Of a stretch of DNA of 17,169 nt, positions 6,639 to 13,336 are shown piece by piece. The position numbers and the translations under genes were made by a program. Numbering within the stretch: the stretch's first letter is position 1; the number at the start of each line of letters is the position of its first letter. The notes beneath the pieces were generated by a model. It did not search any database and was not told where the DNA came from. It saw only the letters and a list, made by a program, of their open reading frames with translations. The DNA comes from Candidatus Methylomirabilis sp. (GTDB taxonomy: Bacteria; DYJV01), in contig DYJV01000052.1 in NCBI GenBank assembly GCA_020722945.1, positions 1 through 17,169 on the forward strand. Direction: 5' to 3'.

Positions 6639-7154
6639 ATGAAAAATGTTTCAAAAACAACTATCCAAAAATGTATCGACCTATTAAGCTTGGAGTACAA
6701 TTTCTACAAAGAGCTTCAAGAAGTATTGATTCAGGAGAGGAATGCACTCGTTAAAATTGGGAATGAGGAGCTTTCAAATATCAATTTCAGCAAGGAATCT
6801 ATCCTTATAAACATAATCGAAGTAAAAAATAAACGTAAAGATATCATGCAGAACATAAGTGAATTACTAAATGTCGATGTCAACCAGATAAATTTGACAT
6901 TTCTTGCAAACAATTTCGAAGAATTCTCAAGCACATTCATCAAAATCAGAGATGATTTCAAAAAAATTGGGGTTAAGATAAAATCCCTAAATGAAACCAA
7001 CAAACATATAATCAATTCATCACTCCAATTCATTCAATCTTCACTTAATATAATATTCCAAGGTTCAAATAGGGCAGTTTATACGAATTACGGTAAAGTA
7101 TCTGTCAACAACAATTATATTAAAAACAACCAACTATACAGTAGCAAAATATAA
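6639..7154 (+). CDS. flgN: FlgN-family export chaperone
   Basis: A 171-residue, almost entirely helical protein. The N-terminal half follows the FlgN pattern: a helix with LLSLEYNFYKELQEVLIQER, then a loop and a helix with ESILINIIEVKNKRKDI. The C-terminal part has a long helix (about residues 115-140) and a Tyr-rich tail. FlgN is the cytoplasmic chaperone for the hook-filament junction proteins FlgK and FlgL. Sequence conservation in this family is low, so the call relies heavily on its place between flgM and flgK, the usual partner genes. It has an AGGAG site; flgK follows 40 bp later. Confidence 0.82.
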   Translation: MKNVSKTTIQKCIDLLSLEYNFYKELQEVLIQERNALVKIGNEELSNINFSKESILINIIEVKNKRKDIMQNISELLNVDVNQINLTFLANNFEEFSSTFIKIRDDFKKIGVKIKSLNETNKHIINSSLQFIQSSLNIIFQGSNRAVYTNYGKVSVNNNYIKNNQLYSSKI

Positions 7155-7194
7155 CCTTAAATATAACTATTTCTGCTAAAAAAGGGGTGCACTA

Positions 7195-9684
7195 ATGGGG
7201 GTTGGACTTCTCAATGCTCTATCCATAGCAAAATCGGGTCTTTTCACAAATCAATACCTGATCAATATCCATGGTCAAAATATTGCAAGTGCAAATAACG
7301 CCGATTATACAAAGAAGAATACTACTCTTGAAGCTACTACACCTATCTCTAATATCTCCCCCGGAGCAATAGGCACTGGTGTAAAAATTACAGATATATC
7401 GAGAGTTATAGACCAATTTCTTGAAGTTCAGATAAACAAGAATAATAGTGATGTTGGGAATTGGGATATTGTAGACAAATACCTCCAGCAAGTCGAATCA
7501 ATTTTTAATAACACCGAAACTGGCTCTTTAAACGATTCATTCAACGATTTCTGGAATGCTTGGCTTGATCTCTCAAATAATCCATCAGATTCAGCAACAA
7601 GGATGGCTCTCCTTGAAAAGTCGGAGACGCTTAACGATTTTATTCACAACGGATACAGTCAGTTAAGGAGTATAGAGTCTACTGTAGAAACTGAAATAAA
7701 AGGGACTGTTGATCAAGTAAACACAATTATAAAAAATATAGCTGACTTAAATCAGAGTATATCAAGCAGTGAAATAGGTGGTAACAATGCAAATGATTTA
7801 AGAGATTCCAGAGACAAACTTGTTAAAGAGTTATCAACTATTATTGACATCTCTTACGTAGAGGAGGAAAATAATCAATTTAATATATTTCTAAACAATG
7901 GGACATCTCTTGTTGCAGGAATATTTTATAATGAATTGGCTGCAAAGGGTGATGCACAAACCGGCAATTTATCCTCAATCTTCTGGACAAATGGTAAAGG
8001 TGATGAGATAAATATTACTGATACAATAAGAAACGGGGAGCTAAAAGGTCTTTTATATACAAGAGATGAGCTCTTATCTGATTACAAAGAAAGATTAAAT
8101 AACCTTGCCAACTCTCTTATACAAGAGGTAAACCAGATTCATTCTCAAGGGGTGGGTCTTAATACTTTTTCACAAGTACTTGGAACTGTCAGAGCTGAAA
8201 ACAGTGATATCCCTTTTGAATATTCAGGTATTGCAAGTGATGTAACTAAAGGGAATCTAAAACTGATAGTTTTCGATCCTCAAGGTAATCCTGCAAGCGT
8301 TACTAATATAACAATAGATGATAATATCAATTCTCTTTCAGAGTTTTCAGATGAAATTAATAATAAGAATATAGCTAACATTTCATCAGCGGTAGTAGAC
8401 AATAAACTTCAGATAACTGCTGACAATAACTATACTTTCGGTTTTGCAGATGACGAAACTGGAATCCTCTCGGCACTTGGGATAAATACATTTTTCCAAG
8501 GTAAAAATTATGAGCTTACAAACAATATCGATATAGTTGCTACCGATACAGCCTCCAGACTCTATTCAGTCTCCTCCTACGATTCAGATAAACTTAAAGG
8601 TGATAACTACACTTTAACCACAGATGGGACAACTGTATCAGGTATTACAAATAACTCAACTGGCGATAGTGTCGATTTTACAATAGAAACTATCAACTCT
8701 AAAAAAGTAGTTTTGTTTGACGGGATACGGGTAGACCTTGATGATTTTACTGCAAATACAGTCACAATCGAAAATGCTACTTCATCAAGCGTTAATGACT
8801 ATGAGAATATGACAGATCATGTTTTCAGAATTGATTTTAATTCAGGGACTGCAAACATCTCTGTATTTGACATTACTGACAATATAACTTTATCATCTTC
8901 AGATTATGATACAACTACATATACAGTAGGAGGGACAAATTATACATCTGTAGATATTACAAAATTTGGAGTAACTGCTACCATAAAAGATGGAAGTTAT
9001 GGAGTTCTTCAGATTACACCTGAAAAAACAGCTGCAAATTATATACAAAACAACATTACAGATACAGATTATATAAATGCAGGAAAGATTCAGACACCCC
9101 ATTTTGACGATAGTGGAGCATCTGTAAAGATAGATTATATAGATGATATGAATTCAGCAGATATAGGCAACCTTACAAACAAAAGTTATACAATTATCCC
9201 TGACGGAGCAGGGCATTATACAATAACCGATCAAGATGGAAATAGTATTACCCCAGATGCAGAGGCATCTAATTCAGTTAAATTTGATGGGGTAACAATC
9301 ATTTTTGAACATAATACAGTATCCGGAGATAAATATGTAGTTACATCTGGACAAGTGATAAAATCAGAGAGTGACAACAGAAATGCACTTGATATAGCAT
9401 CTCTCAAAGATACTGAAACTCTCAGCGATGACACTGTCTCAATGAGTGATTACCTTGGCAATTTTATGACAAAAATAGGGTATGACCGATCAAACGCTCT
9501 TGGAAGGATTGAAGCGGTTAATATTACAAAGCAGAGTCTTTCTGACCAGAGAGACAGTGTTAGTGGGGTATCTCTTGATGAAGAGATGACAAAACTTATC
9601 CAAATTCAGCATGCCTACACTGCAACATCAAAGTTGCTTACAGTGGTTGATTCATTAATAAAAACTCTCCTCCAATCAGCATAG
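7195..9684 (+). CDS. flgK: Flagellar hook-filament junction protein FlgK, long form
   Basis: An 829-residue protein capping the hook so the filament can be attached. The conserved N-terminal part (about 1-330) includes GLLNALSIAKSGLFTNQYLI, HGQNIASANNADYTKK, the long helical section to about 220, and NQIHSQGVGLN at about 313-323. The conserved C-terminal helix spans about 790-829 (SLDEEMTKLIQIQHAYTATS, LLTVVDSLIKTLL). Enteric FlgK is about 550 residues; here a roughly 400-residue, Ser/Thr/Asp-rich, beta-type region lies between about 330 and 735 and probably forms extra surface domains. The reading frame is intact. The ribosome binding site is GGGGTG, 5 bases before ATG. It should be transcribed from the sigma-28 promoter at 6274, with possible read-through from the sigma-54 operon. 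Confidence 0.94.
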   Translation: MGVGLLNALSIAKSGLFTNQYLINIHGQNIASANNADYTKKNTTLEATTPISNISPGAIGTGVKITDISRVIDQFLEVQINKNNSDVGNWDIVDKYLQQVESIFNNTETGSLNDSFNDFWNAWLDLSNNPSDSATRMALLEKSETLNDFIHNGYSQLRSIESTVETEIKGTVDQVNTIIKNIADLNQSISSSEIGGNNANDLRDSRDKLVKELSTIIDISYVEEENNQFNIFLNNGTSLVAGIFYNELAAKGDAQTGNLSSIFWTNGKGDEINITDTIRNGELKGLLYTRDELLSDYKERLNNLANSLIQEVNQIHSQGVGLNTFSQVLGTVRAENSDIPFEYSGIASDVTKGNLKLIVFDPQGNPASVTNITIDDNINSLSEFSDEINNKNIANISSAVVDNKLQITADNNYTFGFADDETGILSALGINTFFQGKNYELTNNIDIVATDTASRLYSVSSYDSDKLKGDNYTLTTDGTTVSGITNNSTGDSVDFTIETINSKKVVLFDGIRVDLDDFTANTVTIENATSSSVNDYENMTDHVFRIDFNSGTANISVFDITDNITLSSSDYDTTTYTVGGTNYTSVDITKFGVTATIKDGSYGVLQITPEKTAANYIQNNITDTDYINAGKIQTPHFDDSGASVKIDYIDDMNSADIGNLTNKSYTIIPDGAGHYTITDQDGNSITPDAEASNSVKFDGVTIIFEHNTVSGDKYVVTSGQVIKSESDNRNALDIASLKDTETLSDDTVSMSDYLGNFMTKIGYDRSNALGRIEAVNITKQSLSDQRDSVSGVSLDEEMTKLIQIQHAYTATSKLLTVVDSLIKTLLQSA

Positions 9685-9733
9685 TATTTACAATATTTTT
9701 ATATTGAAGAGATATTACTCACCCTTCCTAATA

Positions 9734-9749
9734 TGGCAATTATTTTGCT
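9734..9749 (+). promoter_or_regulatory. Sigma-54 promoter of flgL-csrA-fliW
   Basis: TGGCAA (9734-9739), five bases, then TTGCT (9745-9749). The GG and GC are 10 bases apart as required. Transcription would begin near 9760, about 29 bases before flgL. It lies in the 104-bp gap between flgK and flgL and closely resembles the promoter at 2105. Confidence 0.82.
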
Positions 9750-9788
9750 TATAAAATTAATAAATACATTTTTCCCCTGGAGTCAAAA

Positions 9789-10910
9789 ATGAGGGTTACA
9801 AATGGTGGACTTTACAGAAATATGCTTACATATCTCAAGAATCAGATGGAAAATATAGGGAATCTCAATGAGCAGGTAGCATCAGGAAAAGAGCTGATAA
9901 ACTTAAGTGATGATCCCCTTGCTGTATCTGAAACTCTCCAATATAAAAAAACTCTTTCGCACATAGGCCAGTATAAAGAGGATATAACTTTCGGGACAGC
10001 ATGGGTCAATACTACCCAATCCGCTCTTGAAAATATAGAGAGTCTTGCACGTGATGCAAAAGTTCTCGCAGAACAAGCTTCCACAGACACATATATCATT
10101 GAAAATAGAGAGCAGATATCTTTCTCAATAGATAGCATATCAGAAGAGATGTTGCAGAGTATGAACACCGATTTAAATGGTAAATATATCTTCTCAGGCT
10201 TCAAAACAGATGTAAAACCTTTTCAAACTGAAATTAAAGCGACAGACAGTCGTTACACTATCTCTGATTTTAATCATAGTTTTGACATTGATTTAAAAAT
10301 TGAAGCTATCGATGCAACACACTATCAATTTAGTGTGGATGATGGAGAAACATGGGTCAATACATCTGATGGGACTGGATTTACATTCAATAGTGAAAAC
10401 TCTGTATTGGGGTTTACTGTCTCTACAACCGCAACTCCATCTCAAGGTGATCAAGTAGATATTTCTATTTCAAATTCATATAATGGGGATTATGGAAATA
10501 TTGAATTGCAGAGTAACAAAGATAGTAAAGTAGCTATAAACATCAATGGGGAAGATGCCTTTACAAATTCAGACAACAGCAATATTTTTAAAATAATGGG
10601 CAATCTATGGTCAGGACTTGTAACAAATAATCGGGATCTGATTTCAAAACAACTTCCCAAATTTGATACTTTTGAAAAACATATGTTAAAAGAGCAATCA
10701 ATTACCGGAACAACTCTTAACAGATTTGACAAAATTAAAAATGAGATCTTGTCAAATTCAGAACAAAATGCTACAGAGTCACTTTCAGATATAGAGAGTG
10801 TAGATGTAACTAAAGCAATGACAGAGTTGATCAGGAATCAAACCACTTATCAGGCAACTTTGAGAGTTACATCTATGATATCCAACTTAAACATAATGAA
10901 TTACTTATAA
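9789..10910 (+). CDS. flgL: Flagellar hook-filament junction protein FlgL
   Basis: A 373-residue second junction protein, located between FlgK and the flagellin filament. The flagellin-like N-terminus reads [20 protein letters not shown] and continues with [20 protein letters not shown], including the family SDDP motif. The C-terminus ends with the conserved helix [20 protein letters not shown] and [15 protein letters not shown]. It is about 55 residues longer than the enteric protein, the excess lying in the central variable domain (about 140-290). The ATG at 9789 has a GGAG site 7 bases ahead. It has its own sigma-54 promoter and is followed by csrA after 14 bp. Confidence 0.95.
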   Translation: MRVTNGGLYRNMLTYLKNQMENIGNLNEQVASGKELINLSDDPLAVSETLQYKKTLSHIGQYKEDITFGTAWVNTTQSALENIESLARDAKVLAEQASTDTYIIENREQISFSIDSISEEMLQSMNTDLNGKYIFSGFKTDVKPFQTEIKATDSRYTISDFNHSFDIDLKIEAIDATHYQFSVDDGETWVNTSDGTGFTFNSENSVLGFTVSTTATPSQGDQVDISISNSYNGDYGNIELQSNKDSKVAININGEDAFTNSDNSNIFKIMGNLWSGLVTNNRDLISKQLPKFDTFEKHMLKEQSITGTTLNRFDKIKNEILSNSEQNATESLSDIESVDVTKAMTELIRNQTTYQATLRVTSMISNLNIMNYL

Positions 10911-10924
10911 AGATAGGACAAATT

Positions 10925-11158
10925 ATGCTTGTATTAACAAGAAAATTAGGTGAAGCTATTGTAATCGGTGAGGATATCAAATTCAGAGTATTAGGGATAC
11001 GTGGCACTCAGATCAAAATAGGAGTTGAAGCACCTGAAGGGGTATCTGTATATAGGGAAGAGCTTTATGAAAAGATAAAGAGGGAAAATATTTCAGCATC
11101 AGAGCTAAAAATTGATATTAACAAATTAGAAGAAATTTTTCTTGGGAGCAATAAATGA
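10925..11158 (+). CDS. csrA: Carbon storage / translational regulator CsrA
   Basis: A 77-residue RNA-binding regulator. CsrA dimers bind GGA-containing hairpins near ribosome binding sites and usually block translation. The RNA-contacting residues Leu4, Arg6 and Arg44 are all present ([22 protein letters not shown]). The protein has a tail beyond the enteric 61 residues, as in Bacillus subtilis, where the extended C-terminal helix helps FliW bind; the adjacent fliW gene fits this. csrA overlaps fliW by 4 bases (ATGA), indicating coupled translation. In other bacteria the main flagellar target is flagellin mRNA, which is not in this window. Confidence 0.97.
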   Translation: MLVLTRKLGEAIVIGEDIKFRVLGIRGTQIKIGVEAPEGVSVYREELYEKIKRENISASELKIDINKLEEIFLGSNK

Positions 11159-11673
11159 AGATTATTTCAAGCAGATTTGGAGAGATAGAAATTAATGAAG
11201 ACCTCATCATAGAGTTTCCAGAGGGGATTCTTGGTTTTCAGGCTTTCAAAAAATTTATAATATTAACAAAGGATGAGAATCAGCTTTTCTGGTTTTTACA
11301 TTCAGTAGAGAACAGTGATCTTATGTTTATAATCACAAATCCTTATTTTATATTATCAGATTATACTTTTGATATGTCAGAAGAGGATTGCAAAACTTTA
11401 CTACTCGATGGTAATAATTCAAAAGAGCTATCAATCTTTACAATAACCAAAGTTGATAACAAGAAAAATTTCTTTATCAACCTGAAAGCTCCTCTCTGTA
11501 TCAACTTCAATAAAAAGATAGGAAAACAGATAATTCTCTACAATTACAACTACTCTCATCAATACAAGATAAATGCAGCCGCAAAGGATGGCATAACAGA
11601 CAAAATATCAAAAAACACTCAGCAAAAGAGTGAATACTCTGTAAGTATCAAGACAGATCAGAGTAAGGATTAA
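11155..11673 (+). CDS. fliW: Flagellar assembly factor FliW, CsrA antagonist
   Basis: A 172-residue protein. Family features are [20 protein letters not shown], then [14 protein letters not shown], and [20 protein letters not shown]. FliW binds both flagellin and CsrA; when flagellin is secreted, freed FliW captures CsrA and lets flagellin mRNA be translated. The conserved fold ends near residue 140 ([15 protein letters not shown]). About 30 polar residues follow, a tail longer than in typical FliW. The last 26 bp, including the stop, overlap the 3' end of purN on the other strand. The start overlaps csrA by 4 bases and has a GGGAG site. It is the last gene of the flagellar run in this window. 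Confidence 0.94.
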   Translation: MKIISSRFGEIEINEDLIIEFPEGILGFQAFKKFIILTKDENQLFWFLHSVENSDLMFIITNPYFILSDYTFDMSEEDCKTLLLDGNNSKELSIFTITKVDNKKNFFINLKAPLCINFNKKIGKQIILYNYNYSHQYKINAAAKDGITDKISKNTQQKSEYSVSIKTDQSKD

Positions 11674-12316
11674 TCATAAATATATCTTTCATATCGTCTG
11701 TTTCTTGATTAAGAAGAAGGACTTTCCTACCATCCAAAAATAGTTTATCCTCTGTTAAAAGTTTGATTGCATAAGGGAGAATTTTGTGCTCCTGATTAAG
11801 TATCCTTTTTTTAAGTGTCTCTTCTGTATCTTTTTGCAAAACAGGGACAACAGCCTGAACAATAATAGCTCCCGTATCAACACCCTCATCAACAAAGTGA
11901 ACTGTGCAACCTGCAAATTTCACTCCATACTTGAAAGCTTGAACTTGGGCATCTTCACCTTGAAAAGATGGGAGTAAAGCAGGATGAATATTGATAATCT
12001 TATTTTTAAAAGCTGATATAAAATTTTTAGTCAAAATTCTCATAAACCCAGCAAGAACAACAAAATCAATATTATAATTATTCAAAATACGAATCAATTC
12101 ATCTTCAAATGCCTCTCTTGATGAGAAATTACTATGTTCCAAGACCTCTGTGTTTATTTTATAATTCAAAGCTCTCTTTAATCCGTAAGCATCTTTATTG
12201 TTACTCATTACAACAGCTATTTCTGCATTGCTAATAAATCCACTATTTACATTTTCTATGATTGATTGTAGGTTTGTGCCACTTCCTGAAATAAGAACAG
12301 CAAGTTTCTTCTTCAT
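11648..12316 (-). CDS. purN: Phosphoribosylglycinamide formyltransferase PurN
   Basis: A 222-residue cytoplasmic enzyme of purine synthesis that moves a formyl group from 10-formyltetrahydrofolate to glycinamide ribonucleotide. Motifs in order: the phosphate-binding loop ISGSGTNLQSII (9-20), VVLAGFMRIL (86-95), the catalytic IINIHPALLPSFQG (107-120) with Asn109 and His111, and GCTVHFVDEGVDTGAII (136-152) with catalytic Asp147. It is about ten residues longer than the E. coli protein at the C-terminus. The start has a GGAGGAG site. No other pur gene is nearby, so it is isolated from its pathway. It is convergent with fliW, and their stop ends overlap. Confidence 0.96.
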   Translation of the reverse strand: MKKKLAVLISGSGTNLQSIIENVNSGFISNAEIAVVMSNNKDAYGLKRALNYKINTEVLEHSNFSSREAFEDELIRILNNYNIDFVVLAGFMRILTKNFISAFKNKIINIHPALLPSFQGEDAQVQAFKYGVKFAGCTVHFVDEGVDTGAIIVQAVVPVLQKDTEETLKKRILNQEHKILPYAIKLLTEDKLFLDGRKVLLLNQETDDMKDIFMINPYSDLS

Positions 12317-12365
12317 ACGACTCCTCCATTTAATCTAATACTATTTCAAAATTCAAAATTTAAAT

Positions 12366-12391
12366 TATAAAAATAGACTATAAAAATAGAC
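12366..12391. repeat. Tandem 13-bp repeat upstream of purN
   Basis: TATAAAAATAGAC occurs twice in perfect tandem. On the minus strand the first copy overlaps a TATAAT-like -10 candidate (12369-12364) upstream of purN, but I see no convincing -35 partner. Confidence 0.6.
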
Positions 12392-12459
12392 TCAAAGCAC
12401 AAGCTGAAGTGCTCCAAGTGTAAGACTGAAAAAATATAACAAAAAAAGAAAAAAGAACA

Positions 12460-12543
12460 ACCACCCCGCCGCTTTGCGGCACCCCTTAAGTAGAGGGGAA
12501 TACCCCTTCAGGCTTTGCCTTCCACCCCTACACAGAGGGGAAT
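12460..12543. repeat. GC-rich hairpin repeat, two 42-bp units
   Basis: Two adjacent 42-bp units, 12460-12501 and 12502-12543. Each starts with an ACC(AC)CCC block, has a small central hairpin (GCCGC-TTT-GCGGC in the first, AGGC-TTT-GCCT in the second), and ends with ACCCCT, a 5-7 base variable part, then AGAGGGGAAT. CCCCT and AGGGG also pair, giving a two-hairpin element. It stands out from the AT-rich surroundings and is preceded by an A-rich tract (12430-12459). It resembles small non-coding REP/MITE-like repeats found in many copies in bacterial genomes; no transposase is nearby. Confidence 0.8.
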
Positions 12544-12550
12544 AAAAAGA

Positions 12551-12637
12551 ACCACCCCGTCTGGTCTGTGTTTATTAGCACTCAAGACAAGTCAGGATAC
12601 ACCTGCCATCCCCCGGAAGAACAGGCTGAAGGCTGAA
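12551..12637. repeat. Degenerate or interrupted copy of the GC-rich repeat
   Basis: ACCACCCCGTC at 12551 restarts the unit, but the central part is replaced by about 45 unrelated bases before CCTGCCATCCCC (12602-12613), which recalls the second half. AGGCTGA is repeated in tandem at 12623-12636. It could be a decayed copy or one with a small insertion. Confidence 0.45.
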
Positions 12638-12675
12638 GAAAAAAACAAGAGCAAAAAAATAAAAATAAAAAAAAG

Positions 12676-12740
12676 ACCACCCCGCCGCTTTGCGGCACCC
12701 CTTAAGTAGAGGGGAATACCCCTTCAGGCTTTGCCTTCCA
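12676..12740. repeat. GC-rich hairpin repeat, perfect 65-bp duplicate
   Basis: These 65 bases are identical to 12460-12524, displaced by 216 bp, so they contain one full 42-bp unit and half of the next. The second unit then diverges into TCTCTCACAAAAAGTGAAAT, a relic of its end. The perfect identity against otherwise unlike flanks suggests recent duplication or gene conversion. It is preceded by an A-rich tract (12636-12675), as the first copy is. Confidence 0.85.
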
Positions 12741-13083
12741 TCTCTCACAAAAAGTGAAATTTACATTGGTTAGGAATATTCTCAATTTAAAATTCAACAT
12801 TCATCATTCTCTATTCTCAATTCTCAATTCAAACACAATTTTGAAGATTGAAATCTTATAAGTAGTAATCAAAATATAAAGATACAACTGAAATAAAAGT
12901 GTCAAAACATTTTAATAATAAATAAATTCAAAAATTTATGCAACCAATTTTATAACATAATAAAATTTTTATAGATTGGAAAGATAGAAATTATTAAAGT
13001 ATTAACTCAATAGAAATTTATCTAAAAAATATTAGTAATGATTTTTGTTATCTTGTTTTAAGATTATTCGTATCTTATTAAAA
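12741..13083. other. AT-rich intergenic DNA without a gene
   Basis: No convincing open frame or RNA gene. 12770-12840 is a low-complexity run of TTCTCAA/TTCAACA-like short repeats. ATAAATT-CAAA-AATTTAT (12922-12939) is a perfect palindrome with 7-bp arms. The rest is AT-rich spacer leading to the glgA control region. Confidence 0.6.
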
Positions 13084-13133
13084 TTAATAAACTTTAATAG
13101 TTTTACAAATTGACTTTAATAAACTATTATAGT
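13084..13133 (+). promoter_or_regulatory. Two 18-bp operator-like direct repeats before glgA
   Basis: TTAATAAACTTTAATAGT (13084-13101) and TTAATAAACTATTATAGT (13116-13133) match at 16 of 18 bases and start 32 bp apart, about three helical turns. Each contains an inverse core, ACT-N5-AGT; in the first copy it extends to AAACT-N5-AGTTT. The second copy fills the spacer of the candidate promoter at 13110. This geometry suits a regulator binding two sites, but AT-rich DNA can give chance similarity. Confidence 0.5.
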
Positions 13134-13138
13134 ATGTT
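13110..13138 (+). promoter_or_regulatory. Candidate housekeeping promoter of the glgA cluster
   Basis: TTGACT (13110-13115), 17 bases, TATGTT (13133-13138). The -35 is close to consensus, the -10 fair. Transcription would start near 13145, leaving a leader of about 190 bases before glgA. Other AT-rich -10 alternatives exist nearby, so the exact site is uncertain. Confidence 0.4.
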
Positions 13139-13157
13139 GATATTGAGGATGTGTGTA

Positions 13158-13175
13158 TAAAATATTTATATTTTA
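13158..13175 (+). repeat. Palindrome in the putative glgA leader
   Basis: TAAAATAT-TT-ATATTTTA is a perfect inverse repeat with 8-bp arms. It is flanked by GAGG (13145-13148) and CCTC (13176-13179), which could close a larger stem. It may be a 5' stabilising hairpin or a protein site; function unknown. Confidence 0.4.
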
Positions 13176-13336
13176 CCTCTTTAAATAGATTATTAGCTTA
13201 TCACTAATGACAGTTAAAAAAGATTAGTATTACTCTTATTATCCGTAACTACTTGCTCCAATAGGATACAAATTCTACCTCTTCATTTTTTCTTTTATTT
13301 TTGGATTAAAATAACTCTGAAAGATTACTCATTAAA

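Noticed and set aside
7090-7112. The NYGKVSV peptide and AAAGTATCTGT DNA shared by the ends of flgA (4761-4783) and flgN
   Set aside because: Very short and in unrelated proteins; most likely chance or common C-terminal strand composition.
9691-9706. CAATAT-TTTT-ATATTG hairpin after flgK as a terminator
   Set aside because: Only two G-C pairs, and it is followed by GAAGAG rather than a T-run; too weak to call.
9842-10204. 120-codon minus-strand frame inside flgL
   Set aside because: Antisense to the conserved N-terminal half of flgL; no independent evidence.
12515-12709. 64-codon open frame on the plus strand across the GC-rich repeats
   Set aside because: It runs through the duplicated hairpin repeat, is extremely Lys/Pro/Arg-rich, and has no ribosome binding site. 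This is translation of repeat DNA, not a gene.
12775-12835. TTCTCAATTC-like direct repeats as a CRISPR or satellite array
   Set aside because: Irregular units of 5-9 bases without constant repeats and unique spacers; simple low-complexity DNA.
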